Assembly (NCBI RefSeq): GCF_009617585.1
Contig: NZ_WIXI01000039.1
Coordinates: forward strand, 142,046-206,045
From: Endobacterium cereale
Lineage (GTDB): Bacteria; Pseudomonadota; Alphaproteobacteria; Rhizobiales; Rhizobiaceae
Direction: 5' to 3'
DNA length: 64,000 bases
Positions 36,999-45,505 of the stretch are shown piece after piece. The number at the start of each line of letters is the position of its first letter. Position 1 is the first letter of the stretch. The notes beneath the pieces were generated by a model that was not told the DNA's origin, did no database searches, and worked only from the letters and a program-made list of their open reading frames with translations. Made by a program: the position numbers and the translations under genes.

Positions 36999-37591
36999 GG
37001 AAGCCAGGTATCCTGTTCAGCGCTCTTCTCGCGACGGCGCTTATAGCACCGCAGATCGCAGAGGCCCGTGGCGGCTTCGGCGGGCGGATGCCGCGGATGA
37101 ACTTCGGCGGTGGGGGAATGCATGCAGCAGGCATGCACCACTTCAATGCGCCGGTGCACATGCAGCCACGCTTCCACCCCGTTCAGCATCCCCCGCACGT
37201 TATGCACCCGCGCCCACCGCACCCGCCGGGTCCAGGACCGGGGCCGCATCCCTCCGGGCACCATCCCCATCCACCGATGCCAGGTCCGCACCCTGGCCCG
37301 GGACCACACCCGCCAGGCCCGGGTCCCCGCCCCTTGCCACCTCCACCCCGGCCGCTACCACCGCCACCTCCGGGTCCGTACTGGCCGGGTTATTGGGGCC
37401 CAGCCGCCGCGTGGGGTGCCGCAACTGCCGCCACCGCCATTGCCGTTGGAACAGTTATCGCCACGCTTCCACCGGAATGTGTCACGGTCGTCGTGAACGG
37501 GGTCAGCTACCGTGACTGCGGCGGACGCTGGTTCGAACCGCGATACGACGGGCACACGGTCGTTTACGTCGCCGTTGCCGCCCCGAGATGA
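36995..37591 (+). CDS. Secreted His/Pro/Gly-rich protein with DUF6515-like tail
   Basis: The 198-aa protein has a signal peptide (about 1-24). Residues 25-125 are low complexity: a Gly/Met/His part, then a Pro/His part with repeated PGPGPHP-type units and more than 15 histidines, which could bind metal. A membrane-like helix follows (about 130-152, Ala-rich). The tail CVTVVVNGVSYRDCGGRWF resembles the DUF6515-type ending found in similar rhizobial proteins, with two cysteines that could form a disulfide. A strong terminator hairpin follows 6 bp after the stop. Confidence 0.75.
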   Translation: MRKPGILFSALLATALIAPQIAEARGGFGGRMPRMNFGGGGMHAAGMHHFNAPVHMQPRFHPVQHPPHVMHPRPPHPPGPGPGPHPSGHHPHPPMPGPHPGPGPHPPGPGPRPLPPPPRPLPPPPPGPYWPGYWGPAAAWGAATAATAIAVGTVIATLPPECVTVVVNGVSYRDCGGRWFEPRYDGHTVVYVAVAAPR

Positions 37592-37596
37592 ACTCA

Positions 37597-37621
37597 CGGC
37601 TCCGGCGCAACGCCGGAGCCG
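37597..37621 (+). terminator. Strong hairpin terminator
   Basis: CGGCTCCGGCG-CAA-CGCCGGAGCCG has a perfect 11-bp stem and a 3-base loop, followed by TTTCGGG. It closes the DUF2092/His-Pro-rich unit. Confidence 0.8.
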
Positions 37622-37676
37622 TTTCGGGTATCTGCGTAAAGATACCGGGAAGCTCCGCTGATCGACAGGAGGCCTG

Positions 37677-38822
37677 ATGTCGGCCGAAGTTCTCGACGAC
37701 GACGAGCGGCTCCGCATCATGCATGGAGGCCCGTTCTACGATCTTATGGCGAACATCGGTTTGCGCAAGCGCGGCTGGAGGGCGCTGGTCCTGATGAACC
37801 TGTGCTGGGTAATGCCCGCCCTGCTACTTTGGCTGGGTCGGGATGAAAGCGGTTTACAGCATTTTCTTCGTGACTGGGGTGCCTGGTCGAAGTTTCTCAT
37901 CGCCCCCGTTCTTCTGACGCTTGCCGAGAAACCAATCGGCTTTGCGCTGGATGAATGTATTTCGCTAATTTTCCGCATACCAGTCGTGGCAACACAATCG
38001 ATGCAGGATGCCCGAAAGGCGCTCGCCAATGCGAGGTCGCAGACCTCGGCAGTTCTTCCGGAACTGGCGTGCCTACTGCTGGCGCTCATGGCCACGGGCA
38101 TCAACGCGGCAAACTTCACCTACGGTTCGGCACCTGCCTGGGCGATCAATAACGGAACGTTCACACGGGCGGGTCTTTGGTCCCTCGTCCTCGGAAACAC
38201 GATCTACTGGTTCTTGCTGACCCGCCTCGTCTGGAAGCACGTCATCTGGTTGCGCTTCCTGTCAAACGCCGGGCGCTGGCATCTCCGCCTCGCAGTCACT
38301 CACCCGGACGGGCATGCAGGTTTGGGTTTCCTCGGGTTTTACCCGGCAGGCTACAGCCTCTTCGTTCTGGCCGCGAGCGCCGTCGTCGCGTCAGGAGCGG
38401 GCCACGTCATGCAGCGGGAGGCCGTCACGCCGCTTCTCTTCACGGCTGTCTGCGTTGCATGGCTGAGCGTTGTCCTGGTGTACTTCGCCATCCCACTCGT
38501 GCCATTCGGCACGCAGGTCGCCCGATTGAAACGAAAAGCGATCTTGATGAGCCTGAGACGAGCCATGGCCTTCGAACGGTTCAAGGAGCGCGAAGCCCTG
38601 GAGACAAATCTGTTCGAAGACGAAGCCGAGGACAGGGGTATCGTTATGAAGGATGTGAAGCCCGTCTATCTTGCCGCTCGGAACGTTTCCGCTCTTCTCG
38701 TCAACCGCAGGAACGCGCCGGCGGTCTTTATCCCTGCCCTGGCCCCGTTTGTTGTCGTGGGAGGATCATACCTGCCGTTCTCTGAACTGGGACCGATTAT
38801 AAAACGGCTTCTGCTGCTATAA
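37677..38822 (+). CDS. Multi-pass membrane protein of unknown function
   Basis: The 381-aa protein has about seven predicted membrane segments in two groups (residues 38-160 and 190-270). A charged cytoplasmic stretch (about 280-330) and a final helix ending KRLLLL follow. I do not recognise a named family, though proteins with this ending are common as hypothetical integral membrane proteins near transport genes. GACAGGAGG precedes the ATG. No TGTWACNGTWACA motif lies directly upstream, and a terminator stands just before it, so its membership of the regulon is uncertain. It converges on the HlyD gene. Confidence 0.75.
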   Translation: MSAEVLDDDERLRIMHGGPFYDLMANIGLRKRGWRALVLMNLCWVMPALLLWLGRDESGLQHFLRDWGAWSKFLIAPVLLTLAEKPIGFALDECISLIFRIPVVATQSMQDARKALANARSQTSAVLPELACLLLALMATGINAANFTYGSAPAWAINNGTFTRAGLWSLVLGNTIYWFLLTRLVWKHVIWLRFLSNAGRWHLRLAVTHPDGHAGLGFLGFYPAGYSLFVLAASAVVASGAGHVMQREAVTPLLFTAVCVAWLSVVLVYFAIPLVPFGTQVARLKRKAILMSLRRAMAFERFKEREALETNLFEDEAEDRGIVMKDVKPVYLAARNVSALLVNRRNAPAVFIPALAPFVVVGGSYLPFSELGPIIKRLLLL

Positions 38823-38856
38823 ACCATTCCATACCTTTGCCCCCTGATCCGAGATT

Positions 38857-39996
38857 TTAGCGTTCGAAGACAAGGAAGTTTTCCCACGATCGAATCCTCA
38901 ACAGGATTTTCCGGATCAGCGCGAATTCACTCCAGTGCGACGTGTATATCGCGACCTCGGCCGTCGCGCCTCCCGGCAGCTCGAATGCGGAGAGATCGTC
39001 CATTGGTTCAAGGACAGCAATGACGCGGCCAGGGCCGAACGATGCGGTGGGAGACAGAAGAGAGCCAGCAGGCTCGAGTTGGCCTTCCGCCATGAACTTC
39101 ACGATTTTCGTGACGCGCGCTCGGAAAACTCGTCCGGGCACTCCGGCGAATGCGATTTCCGCGTCGTCACCTTCCGCGACCCGCTGCAGCGCGACCTGGT
39201 CGAAGGAGGCTGCAAAAATCTGTCGGTCGGTGTGGATGAAGGTCATCACTGGCTTAAGCGGCAGCGAGACCGCCATCATTCCGGGATGCAGGAACACCTG
39301 TGCGGCATACCCGTCGGTCGGAGCCCGGTAGACGCTCTGCTCGAATTCGAACTTCGCCCGTTCGAGCTCTGCATCGAGCTGGGCGACATTGGTGTCGATC
39401 CCGTCGATCTGGCTGTTGGCGGCGAGCCTCGCCTGCTCGGCCTGCGCGGTTGCAGCTGCAAGGGCAGCCTCCGACGCGAGATAGGCATTTCTCAGGTCTT
39501 CCACCTGTTCGGCCGAAAACGGCGACATGCGCGGGTTCCGATTGGCCGCCGCGTGACGATCGTAGTCGCCTTTCGCCTGGTCGCGGCTGGCGGCGGCCGA
39601 CTGGACGGAGGCTTGCGCAGTACGCAGGGCCGCCTGACGCTCGGCCACGTTCTGGCCCGCATCAGCAAGAGCGGCCTGCCGCCGCCGTACCATGTACTCG
39701 AACGGTCTGGGGTCAAGCCGGAACAGCACGTCCCCCTTTTTGACTGCCGTATTGGCGAGGACCGGAACTTCGACAACCTGTCCGTTGACCGCCGGGCTAA
39801 TCGGTGTCGCATAGAAATAGATGCGTCCGTCCTTGGAGAAAGGATGGTTGTAGTTCATCACGACGAGAATGGCGCCGATTAAAAACACACCTCCGACCAC
39901 GGCCGTCGTCGCTGTCCATTTAGTGAGCGGAACCCGAAGGAATCGGAACGCGACAATGCACACCGCGCCGTAGATCAAGCAAAGAAGCGTCGTCAT
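38857..39996 (-). CDS. HlyD/YiaV-like membrane fusion protein
   Basis: The 379-aa protein has two N-terminal membrane helices (about 5-20 and 28-47). The first lipoyl half is ATPISPAVNGQVVEVPVLAN, followed by VKKGDVLFRLDPRPFE. A coiled coil (about 105-220) precedes the second half, YRAPTDGYAAQVFLHPG. A beta-barrel part is next. This is the layout of E. coli YiaV/YibH. It overlaps the DUF3302 gene by 4 bp, matching the yiaW-yiaV pair. Such pairs act in envelope export, but no outer-membrane channel lies directly beside it. Confidence 0.88.
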   Translation of the reverse strand: MTTLLCLIYGAVCIVAFRFLRVPLTKWTATTAVVGGVFLIGAILVVMNYNHPFSKDGRIYFYATPISPAVNGQVVEVPVLANTAVKKGDVLFRLDPRPFEYMVRRRQAALADAGQNVAERQAALRTAQASVQSAAASRDQAKGDYDRHAAANRNPRMSPFSAEQVEDLRNAYLASEAALAAATAQAEQARLAANSQIDGIDTNVAQLDAELERAKFEFEQSVYRAPTDGYAAQVFLHPGMMAVSLPLKPVMTFIHTDRQIFAASFDQVALQRVAEGDDAEIAFAGVPGRVFRARVTKIVKFMAEGQLEPAGSLLSPTASFGPGRVIAVLEPMDDLSAFELPGGATAEVAIYTSHWSEFALIRKILLRIRSWENFLVFER

Positions 39997-40295
39997 GTCG
40001 GTTCCCGGCTTTCCTCAAGACGTCGTTCGATCTCCGTCACACGCGCGTCGAGCGTTTGATTTCCGGCCCCCCAGCCACGGTCCGGGCGCCAAGCCATCGC
40101 CCATATCCACAAAAACGGCCAGATGGCGTGCAGGGTGAACAAGCTCACCCACCCTGCCGCCATGATGGCGTCCTGGTGAGGATGGTTGCGGCGCCTGGCG
40201 ATCTCGTAGGGGATGTCGTGGATGGCGACGATCCCGTAGATAAACGTCAGCACGACGAAGATCAGCACGCCAAGCGAAAGATAGTCCAGCCACAT
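39993..40295 (-). CDS. DUF3302 (YiaW-like) inner membrane protein
   Basis: The 100-aa protein has two membrane helices (about 4-24 and 45-66). The link between them, IVAIHDIPYEIARRRNHPHQ, and WVSLFTLHAIWPFLWIWAM are typical of DUF3302. AAGGAGG lies 9 bp before the ATG at 40295, so the longer frame to 40349 is rejected. It lies between the DUF1254 gene and the HlyD gene, and all three probably form one unit under motif sites 6A/6B. Confidence 0.87.
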   Translation of the reverse strand: MWLDYLSLGVLIFVVLTFIYGIVAIHDIPYEIARRRNHPHQDAIMAAGWVSLFTLHAIWPFLWIWAMAWRPDRGWGAGNQTLDARVTEIERRLEESREPT

Positions 40296-40358
40296 AAAGA
40301 GGGCCTCCTTTGCCGTTTGGAGCGCCCTGACTTTGCCAGAGCGCTCCAACCGAGTTGA

Positions 40359-41744
40359 CTATTCCGTGCGCTCCACCTGCGGAGACTTCCATTCGCCGGA
40401 CAGCAGCTCCGGCTTCGGCAGGTAGTACCGCATCGCCATCATGAACGGTCCGGCGGGGGCCGGCAGCCAGTTGGTTTCCTTGTCGCCACCCGGGTTGTCG
40501 TGCTGGATGTAGATGGTCAGTCCGCCGTCCCTGTCCTTCTTGAGGTTTGGCAGCATCGGCGAGTTGACGAGGTAGCGGTCTATCGGATTGTCGACCAGCA
40601 ACTGGCCCGGAAGGTCGTACATGGTGAGCGACCAGAAGGCATTGACGGGCGGGAAGTCACCGCCCTTGAACCGTAGCGCGTACTTGCCCTTCGACCCGTC
40701 CAGCGCCTCGCCCTTGTCGTCCTTCTCGTAGATCGGATAAAGCGCTTCTTCTTTCGAGTTGGCGCCGATCCCAACCTGCGTGCCGGCAGCGCGTGCGACG
40801 TAGTCGTTTTTCAGGAACTCGCGTGTGCCGAACAGATTGGCGCTGTCGCCTTTCAACGTCTCGCGGAGATCATCGATCTGCTTCTGGCCTTCCTTCATTC
40901 CATCCGTCAGAGCGGCCTTCATGTCCGGTGACAATCCGGCGACATCGAACTTCTCGCCTGCCTTGAGGCCGAGCTGCTCGAAACGCGCGCGGATCGCAGT
41001 CTCGGAGGGGTGCGTCGGCGTGAACTGCAGCAGGAACGCCATCACGTCGAAAAACTCCGGGTTGGTCTTCTGCTCGGCAGGAGCGATGGGCCTGATCCAT
41101 TCCGTCTCGGGTAAGGGCAATGCGGGTTTGCCCTCGAAGACGGACAGGGGCTGGAGCTTGTAGCCCGCCTGGATTTTCTTGACGTTCTCTAGATCGTCGG
41201 CGTTGAAGAGCTGCGTGCGACCAACCACGTTGACGAACTGCGTTTCCGACCGGATGACCTTTGTGATGCCGTCTGGCGCTTCGCCTTTCCAGCCCGGCCC
41301 GGCGATCAGGAACTTTCCGCCGCCATTCCCCGTCGTGCGGGTTCCGATATAGTCGAAATTGAAGGTGTAGAGGTCCATTAGCTGAAAGACGAAATAGCGG
41401 TCTTTCTCAATCTCGGGGACGGTGATGACCATCGGCTCCGCGCGGAGATCGAGACCCATGAACGTGTAGGGCGTATCTGAATTGGGCGTCACGAAGCCCT
41501 TGTCATCAGGTGTGAACACGCGCGCGATGTTAAGGACGCTATTGAACGGGCCTTTGTATTCTGGGCTTTTGGTGTTCACCGAAAACGCGTAAATCGTTGC
41601 GTAGTCGCTTACCATGGGCACGCCGTAGACATAGGCTTCCTTGGCGATTTCGGTTGCCTGGCTGCGATCCAGCTCGGCGGCGAATGAGGGAAAGGCGGCC
41701 ATAAGCCCGAAGGCCAGGCCACCGAACGCGCGGCGGGTGATCAT
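40359..41744 (-). CDS. DUF1254/DUF1214 periplasmic protein A
   Basis: The 461-aa protein has a signal peptide (about 1-22). The DUF1254 domain (about 30-170) includes AKEAYVYGVPMVSDYATIY and TPNSDTPYTFMGLDLRAEP. DUF1214 (about 320-455) has the ending NWLPAPAGPFMMAMRYYLP. Secreted proteins of this pair are widespread, and their function is unsettled. ACAAGGAGAG precedes the ATG. It is divergent from a paralogue at 41906 across a region with two motif sites; the two share layout but differ clearly in sequence. Confidence 0.9.
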   Translation of the reverse strand: MITRRAFGGLAFGLMAAFPSFAAELDRSQATEIAKEAYVYGVPMVSDYATIYAFSVNTKSPEYKGPFNSVLNIARVFTPDDKGFVTPNSDTPYTFMGLDLRAEPMVITVPEIEKDRYFVFQLMDLYTFNFDYIGTRTTGNGGGKFLIAGPGWKGEAPDGITKVIRSETQFVNVVGRTQLFNADDLENVKKIQAGYKLQPLSVFEGKPALPLPETEWIRPIAPAEQKTNPEFFDVMAFLLQFTPTHPSETAIRARFEQLGLKAGEKFDVAGLSPDMKAALTDGMKEGQKQIDDLRETLKGDSANLFGTREFLKNDYVARAAGTQVGIGANSKEEALYPIYEKDDKGEALDGSKGKYALRFKGGDFPPVNAFWSLTMYDLPGQLLVDNPIDRYLVNSPMLPNLKKDRDGGLTIYIQHDNPGGDKETNWLPAPAGPFMMAMRYYLPKPELLSGEWKSPQVERTE

Positions 41745-41804
41745 GCTGGTCTCTCCTTGTTGAGGATGCCGGATCATGACGATCACCAGAACGCGCGGGA
41801 AGCA

Positions 41805-41848
41805 TGTTACAGTAACAACGGCGCTGTTACGTCGGTGTTACGGTTACA
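41805..41848. promoter_or_regulatory. TGTWACNGTWACA motif, sites 6A and 6B
   Basis: TGTTACAGTAACA (41805-41817, itself a perfect palindrome around the central base) and TGTTACGGTTACA (41836-41848) have starts 31 bp apart, with a half site TGTTAC at 41825 between them. They lie between the divergent DUF1254 genes. The spacing is close to that of sites 1A/1B (32 bp), which supports one binding arrangement at both divergent promoters. Confidence 0.85.
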
Positions 41849-41905
41849 TCCTTGCCCGGAGGAACAGACGGTAACAGGGTGTCGGCTTCAACAGGAGCCG
41901 AAACG

Positions 41906-43258
41906 ATGTTCAGAGAGATGAAGATCGCCGCGGGGCTGGTGCTTGCCCTGTCGTCGTTTGCCCACGCCCAGATACCCACGCCCGAGGAGGTCCGCGAGAT
42001 CGCCAAGGAGGCTTATATCTATTCCTATGCGCCAATCGCCTCCTATGGCACGTGGTCAAAGCAGGCGACGATGCCGGATGCACCCGAATATGTTGGCGGC
42101 TTCAACACGTTCCGACACTATTCAGAAGCCTTCACGCCGGACAACAAGGACATCGTCACGCCAAACAACGACACGCCCTACTCCTGGGCATGGCTCGACC
42201 TTCGCAGTGAACCGATCGTGTTGAGCGTCCCGGCCGTGCCCAAGGACCGCTACTACGTCATGCAGCTGATCGACCTGTTCACCTACAATTTCGGCTATGT
42301 GGGTGTGCGCGCGACTGGGTTCGAAGCGGGTAGCTACTTGATAGCAGGGCCAAACTGGAAGGGTGAGAAACCACAGGGAGTCTCGCAGGTCATCCAGGCC
42401 GAGACCGAGATCGTCGGCATCCTCGGTCGCACCTCGCTCGACGGGCCGTCCGATGTCGAAAACGTCAAGGCGATCCAGGCACAGTACAAGCTGACGCCGC
42501 TGAGCGTCTTCGCCAAAACCACGCCGCCCCCTGCTCCCGCGAAAATCGCCTTCCCGCCCTATGATCCGAACAAGGCCATCTCGCACGACTTCATCGGCTA
42601 TATCAATTTCCTGCTTCAGTTTGCTCAGCCGACAGTGCCTTCCGAGAAAGAGCTGATGACGCGCTTTGAGAAGATCGGGATCGCGCCTGGGAAGGCATGG
42701 GATGCTTCTCGCGTAGATGCCGCTGTCCTTTCCGCGATCGACCAGGGTGTCGAAGACGCAAAGGCCGAGATGGCGCAGGTCGCAAAGACGACGCTCAGCT
42801 CCAACGGTCTCTTCGGCCCTCGTGAGCTGCTGAAAGACAACTACATGATCCGTGCCATGGGCGCAGAAAAAGGCCTGTTCGGCAATTCGCTCGAGGAAGC
42901 CTGGTATGGCGGTTTCGTCGGCGATGGCAGCAAGCAGACTATGCTGCATTTCCCCGCCGACCAGTTACCACCCGCCAAGTTCTTCTGGTCTCTGACTCTG
43001 TACACGCTTCCCGACCGCCTCCTCTATGCCAACCCGCTCCAGCGGTATTCGATCGGCGACCGAACAAAGGGCCTCGCCTACGGCAAGGACAAATCCCTGA
43101 CCATCTATCTCGGTCACACTTCTCCCGGGAAGGACAAGGAAGCGAACTGGCTACCGACCCCCGACAGCAAGTACAGCCTTGTTGCCCGTGTTTACGGGCC
43201 GGAGAAGGCAGCAATGGATGGGACGTGGAAACTGCCCACACCGACCGAGGCGAAATAG
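41906..43258 (+). CDS. DUF1254/DUF1214 periplasmic protein B
   Basis: The 450-aa protein has a signal peptide (about 1-20, ending FAHAQ). DUF1254 features are AKEAYIYSYAPIASYGTW and TPNNDTPYSWAWLDLRSEP. DUF1214 ends with NWLPTPDSKYSLVARVYGPE. AACAGGAG precedes the ATG at 41906. It is a paralogue of the divergent gene at 40359. A remnant of a third member lies at 18430, just outside the other end of the regulon. Confidence 0.9.
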   Translation: MFREMKIAAGLVLALSSFAHAQIPTPEEVREIAKEAYIYSYAPIASYGTWSKQATMPDAPEYVGGFNTFRHYSEAFTPDNKDIVTPNNDTPYSWAWLDLRSEPIVLSVPAVPKDRYYVMQLIDLFTYNFGYVGVRATGFEAGSYLIAGPNWKGEKPQGVSQVIQAETEIVGILGRTSLDGPSDVENVKAIQAQYKLTPLSVFAKTTPPPAPAKIAFPPYDPNKAISHDFIGYINFLLQFAQPTVPSEKELMTRFEKIGIAPGKAWDASRVDAAVLSAIDQGVEDAKAEMAQVAKTTLSSNGLFGPRELLKDNYMIRAMGAEKGLFGNSLEEAWYGGFVGDGSKQTMLHFPADQLPPAKFFWSLTLYTLPDRLLYANPLQRYSIGDRTKGLAYGKDKSLTIYLGHTSPGKDKEANWLPTPDSKYSLVARVYGPEKAAMDGTWKLPTPTEAK

Positions 43259-43331
43259 ATCGGTTCACCTTAGTATCAGAGCAACGTACCGGCCGGCGTC
43301 TGTCGGCCGGTCGACGGCGTTGGTGGTAATT

Positions 43332-43375
43332 ATCGCCTTGAACGGATGCGAACCTACGACCCAATATACTTAGCT
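43332..43375 (-). repeat. Dispersed tRNA-T-arm-like repeat, copy 4
   Basis: TTATCGCCTTGAACGGATGCG is followed by AACC-N4-GACCCAATATA. The left part matches copy 3 and the right part matches copy 5, so the copies share one ancestor of about 40 bp. Confidence 0.55.
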
Positions 43376-43446
43376 TACGTCGCTGAATTTGCTCATCGTC
43401 CCCAGATCGACCATCAGGCCACCATTCGTGCCTAAGGGCTCCATTG

Positions 43447-43476
43447 CATTGCCCGACCGGGAGCGACCGGGCAATG
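43447..43476 (-). terminator. Hairpin after the oxidoreductase gene
   Basis: CATTGCCCG (43447-43455) pairs with CGGGCAATG (43468-43476), with GC-rich bases between that extend the structure. It lies 10 bp beyond the stop of the leftward gene at 43487. There is no clear T run, so it may act as a terminator or as a 3' stability element. Confidence 0.5.
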
Positions 43477-43486
43477 CTTGTGTTTG

Positions 43487-44443
43487 TCAGTTGATTTCGC
43501 CTGCCGGCGACAGGATGTATCGAATATCCGAGGGACCAGTCCAAGCTTCGGTAACGGCAGTGAGGGGCAATGTTGTGACGGGGATGTCGAATTTTGCCTT
43601 ACTGGTTGCGGCGAGGAGCTCACCTGCACCAGCAATCAACTCTCGGATCGCAACGCTGCCGATGCCGCTGCCCAACAGTTCGAGACCTGAGCTGCGCAAA
43701 GCATCGCCACGAAGGGGGATCTCTGCGCCGGCTGCAGTACCAAGCTGGACATACCGCACCCTCGGTTCGCCGGTTCTGGAACCACGGTTCCTGGTTGCAG
43801 CAGCTATAACGCGACTTGCCGGTTCGCCCCACAGAAAATCGAGCACGACGTCGACACCCAGGTCAAATTCGGCGCGAAGGGCTACGTCGGCACTTCCATC
43901 TAGACCAATGCGCGACTGAACATCGAGCTGGTCCAACGCCGTTTGATTGCGGCCAACTGCGATGATCCTACCGGCCCCGAAATGCCGCGCTATCTGCACC
44001 GCCATGCTCCCAGCAGCCCCCGTTGCGCCGTTAACGAGAACGGTTGCTCCTGGCTGAAGGGGCGCTCGACGCGTTAGGGCAACCCAGGATGCGAGGCCAC
44101 CGGTAGCGACGGCAGCAGCGCGTGTGTTTGATAGCTCATCTGGAACGGCCACCATCATTTCGTCCGATACCAGCGTGAGCTCGCCCATGGAGCCAAACGG
44201 GCTCTTAGGGAACAGGAAGTACACTCGTCGGCCTTGCGGGTCGGTCCCGACACCATCAACGCCCGGCACGAAATCCGCCTTGTCGCTGCTGGTATAGTGC
44301 CCGCCTGAAGCTAAAGCTTTAACGATTGGGCTCAACGGCGCCGCGTTGACGCGGACAATTGTTTCACCTGTGCCTGCGATTGGGTCCCGGAAATCACCGT
44401 ATGCGGGCGATTTACCGAAATCTCTAACAATTGCTGCCTTCAT
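43487..44443 (-). CDS. Zinc-independent quinone oxidoreductase-like protein (MDR family)
   Basis: The 318-aa protein belongs to the medium-chain dehydrogenase superfamily. The N-terminal GroES-like part starts MKAAIVRDFGKSPAYGDF. The Rossmann nucleotide site is VLVNGATGAAGSMAVQIARHFG (about residues 130-151), with the A-x-x-G-x-x-G pattern of NADPH-dependent quinone reductases. The structural zinc cysteines are absent. It is divergent from an AraC regulator starting 111 bp away, which probably controls it. The ATG at 44443 is chosen because the longer frame would cover that intergenic region. Confidence 0.85.
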   Translation of the reverse strand: MKAAIVRDFGKSPAYGDFRDPIAGTGETIVRVNAAPLSPIVKALASGGHYTSSDKADFVPGVDGVGTDPQGRRVYFLFPKSPFGSMGELTLVSDEMMVAVPDELSNTRAAAVATGGLASWVALTRRAPLQPGATVLVNGATGAAGSMAVQIARHFGAGRIIAVGRNQTALDQLDVQSRIGLDGSADVALRAEFDLGVDVVLDFLWGEPASRVIAAATRNRGSRTGEPRVRYVQLGTAAGAEIPLRGDALRSSGLELLGSGIGSVAIRELIAGAGELLAATSKAKFDIPVTTLPLTAVTEAWTGPSDIRYILSPAGEIN

Positions 44444-44554
44444 CTCCGAACTCCTTATCGAGAATTTAGCGGTTGTTCGGAGGTGTAAGTAACGCATGTG
44501 TCTGGTACGTTCTCTAGCCAAACGTATCCATTTTCTTTTCGATCGTACCAGCTC

Positions 44555-45505
44555 ATGGACCCACTTTCTGAAATTCTTTCGCTTTTGAAGCCTCGCAGCT
44601 ACATCACCGCCGGGTTCGATGCTGGAGGCGATTGGTCGCTTCTGTTGGATGATCTCGCCGGTCGTATCAAATGCTATGCAGTTATCGATGGGAGTTGCTG
44701 GCTGTCTCTGGATGAAGCAGAGGCCCCCGTCCAGGTCGTGACAGGCGATTGTTTTGTATTGCCGAGTGGGCGCTCCGTAAGGATTTCCAGCGACCCTGCA
44801 ATGGCGCCAACACTAGCGAGCAAAGCCTTAACGCCTGACCGAGACGGAGAGATTGTCACATATAACGGCGGCGGAGGTGTGCTGCTGACTGGAAGTCGGT
44901 TCGAGGTGAGCGGGCGGCACGCCGATCTGCTCCTCAGAACTCTGCCTCCGATATTGCATCTTAGGGCGGCCGTAGACCAAGCGGCGCTCCGTTGGTCGAT
45001 TGACTTGATGATGCAGGAACTCCGCGAGGCGAAGCCGGGTGCATCGCTCGTGGCACAACACCTCGCGCATATAATGCTCACGCAAACGCTGCGGCTTTAT
45101 CTCGAAACGCATTCGAGCACTGAGATCGGACTATTCGCTGGCCTCGCCGATCCCCAGGTTGGCTCCGCAATCAGGGCCATCCACGCAGATCCAGGCCGCG
45201 GCTGGGCGCTGGAAGAGCTAGCCAAGCATGTCGGCATGTCACGTACCGCTTTCGCCCGACGCTTTAGAGAAAAAACCGGCGAAACGCCGGTTGCTTATCT
45301 CACACGCTGGCGGATGATGCTGGCCGCTGAGCAACTCTTAATCGGAAGAGATTCGTTGGCGCATATCGCTCGCCTTGTCGGTTACGAATCCGAGAACGCA
45401 CTCAACACGGCGTTCAAGAGAGTTATGGGGCAGTCGCCGCGACGCTACGCAAAAGCAGTACATGGCCGTCCCCTTTTCGAGCGGCCGCTCGATATTAGCC
45501 GATGA
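44555..45505 (+). CDS. AraC family transcriptional regulator, cupin_6 type
   Basis: The 316-aa protein has an N-terminal cupin_6 sensing domain (about 1-185, with GDCFVLPSGRSVRI). The C-terminal double helix-turn-helix (about 210-305) includes ALEELAKHVGMSRTAFARRF and HIARLVGYESENALNTAFKR. Such regulators typically sit beside an oxidoreductase and activate it under their own inducer. The divergent quinone oxidoreductase gene is the likely target. The ATG at 44555 is preferred to the frame from 44498. No obvious operator could be picked by eye. Confidence 0.88.
   Translation: MDPLSEILSLLKPRSYITAGFDAGGDWSLLLDDLAGRIKCYAVIDGSCWLSLDEAEAPVQVVTGDCFVLPSGRSVRISSDPAMAPTLASKALTPDRDGEIVTYNGGGGVLLTGSRFEVSGRHADLLLRTLPPILHLRAAVDQAALRWSIDLMMQELREAKPGASLVAQHLAHIMLTQTLRLYLETHSSTEIGLFAGLADPQVGSAIRAIHADPGRGWALEELAKHVGMSRTAFARRFREKTGETPVAYLTRWRMMLAAEQLLIGRDSLAHIARLVGYESENALNTAFKRVMGQSPRRYAKAVHGRPLFERPLDISR

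Noticed and set aside
37110..37496. A second gene in the His/Pro-rich region
   Set aside because: Repetitive codons keep other frames open there; the signal peptide and ATGA coupling support only the frame at 36995.
38935..39882. 315-codon plus-strand frame opposite the HlyD gene
   Set aside because: Antisense shadow; the HlyD protein on the minus strand has clear lipoyl and coiled-coil parts.
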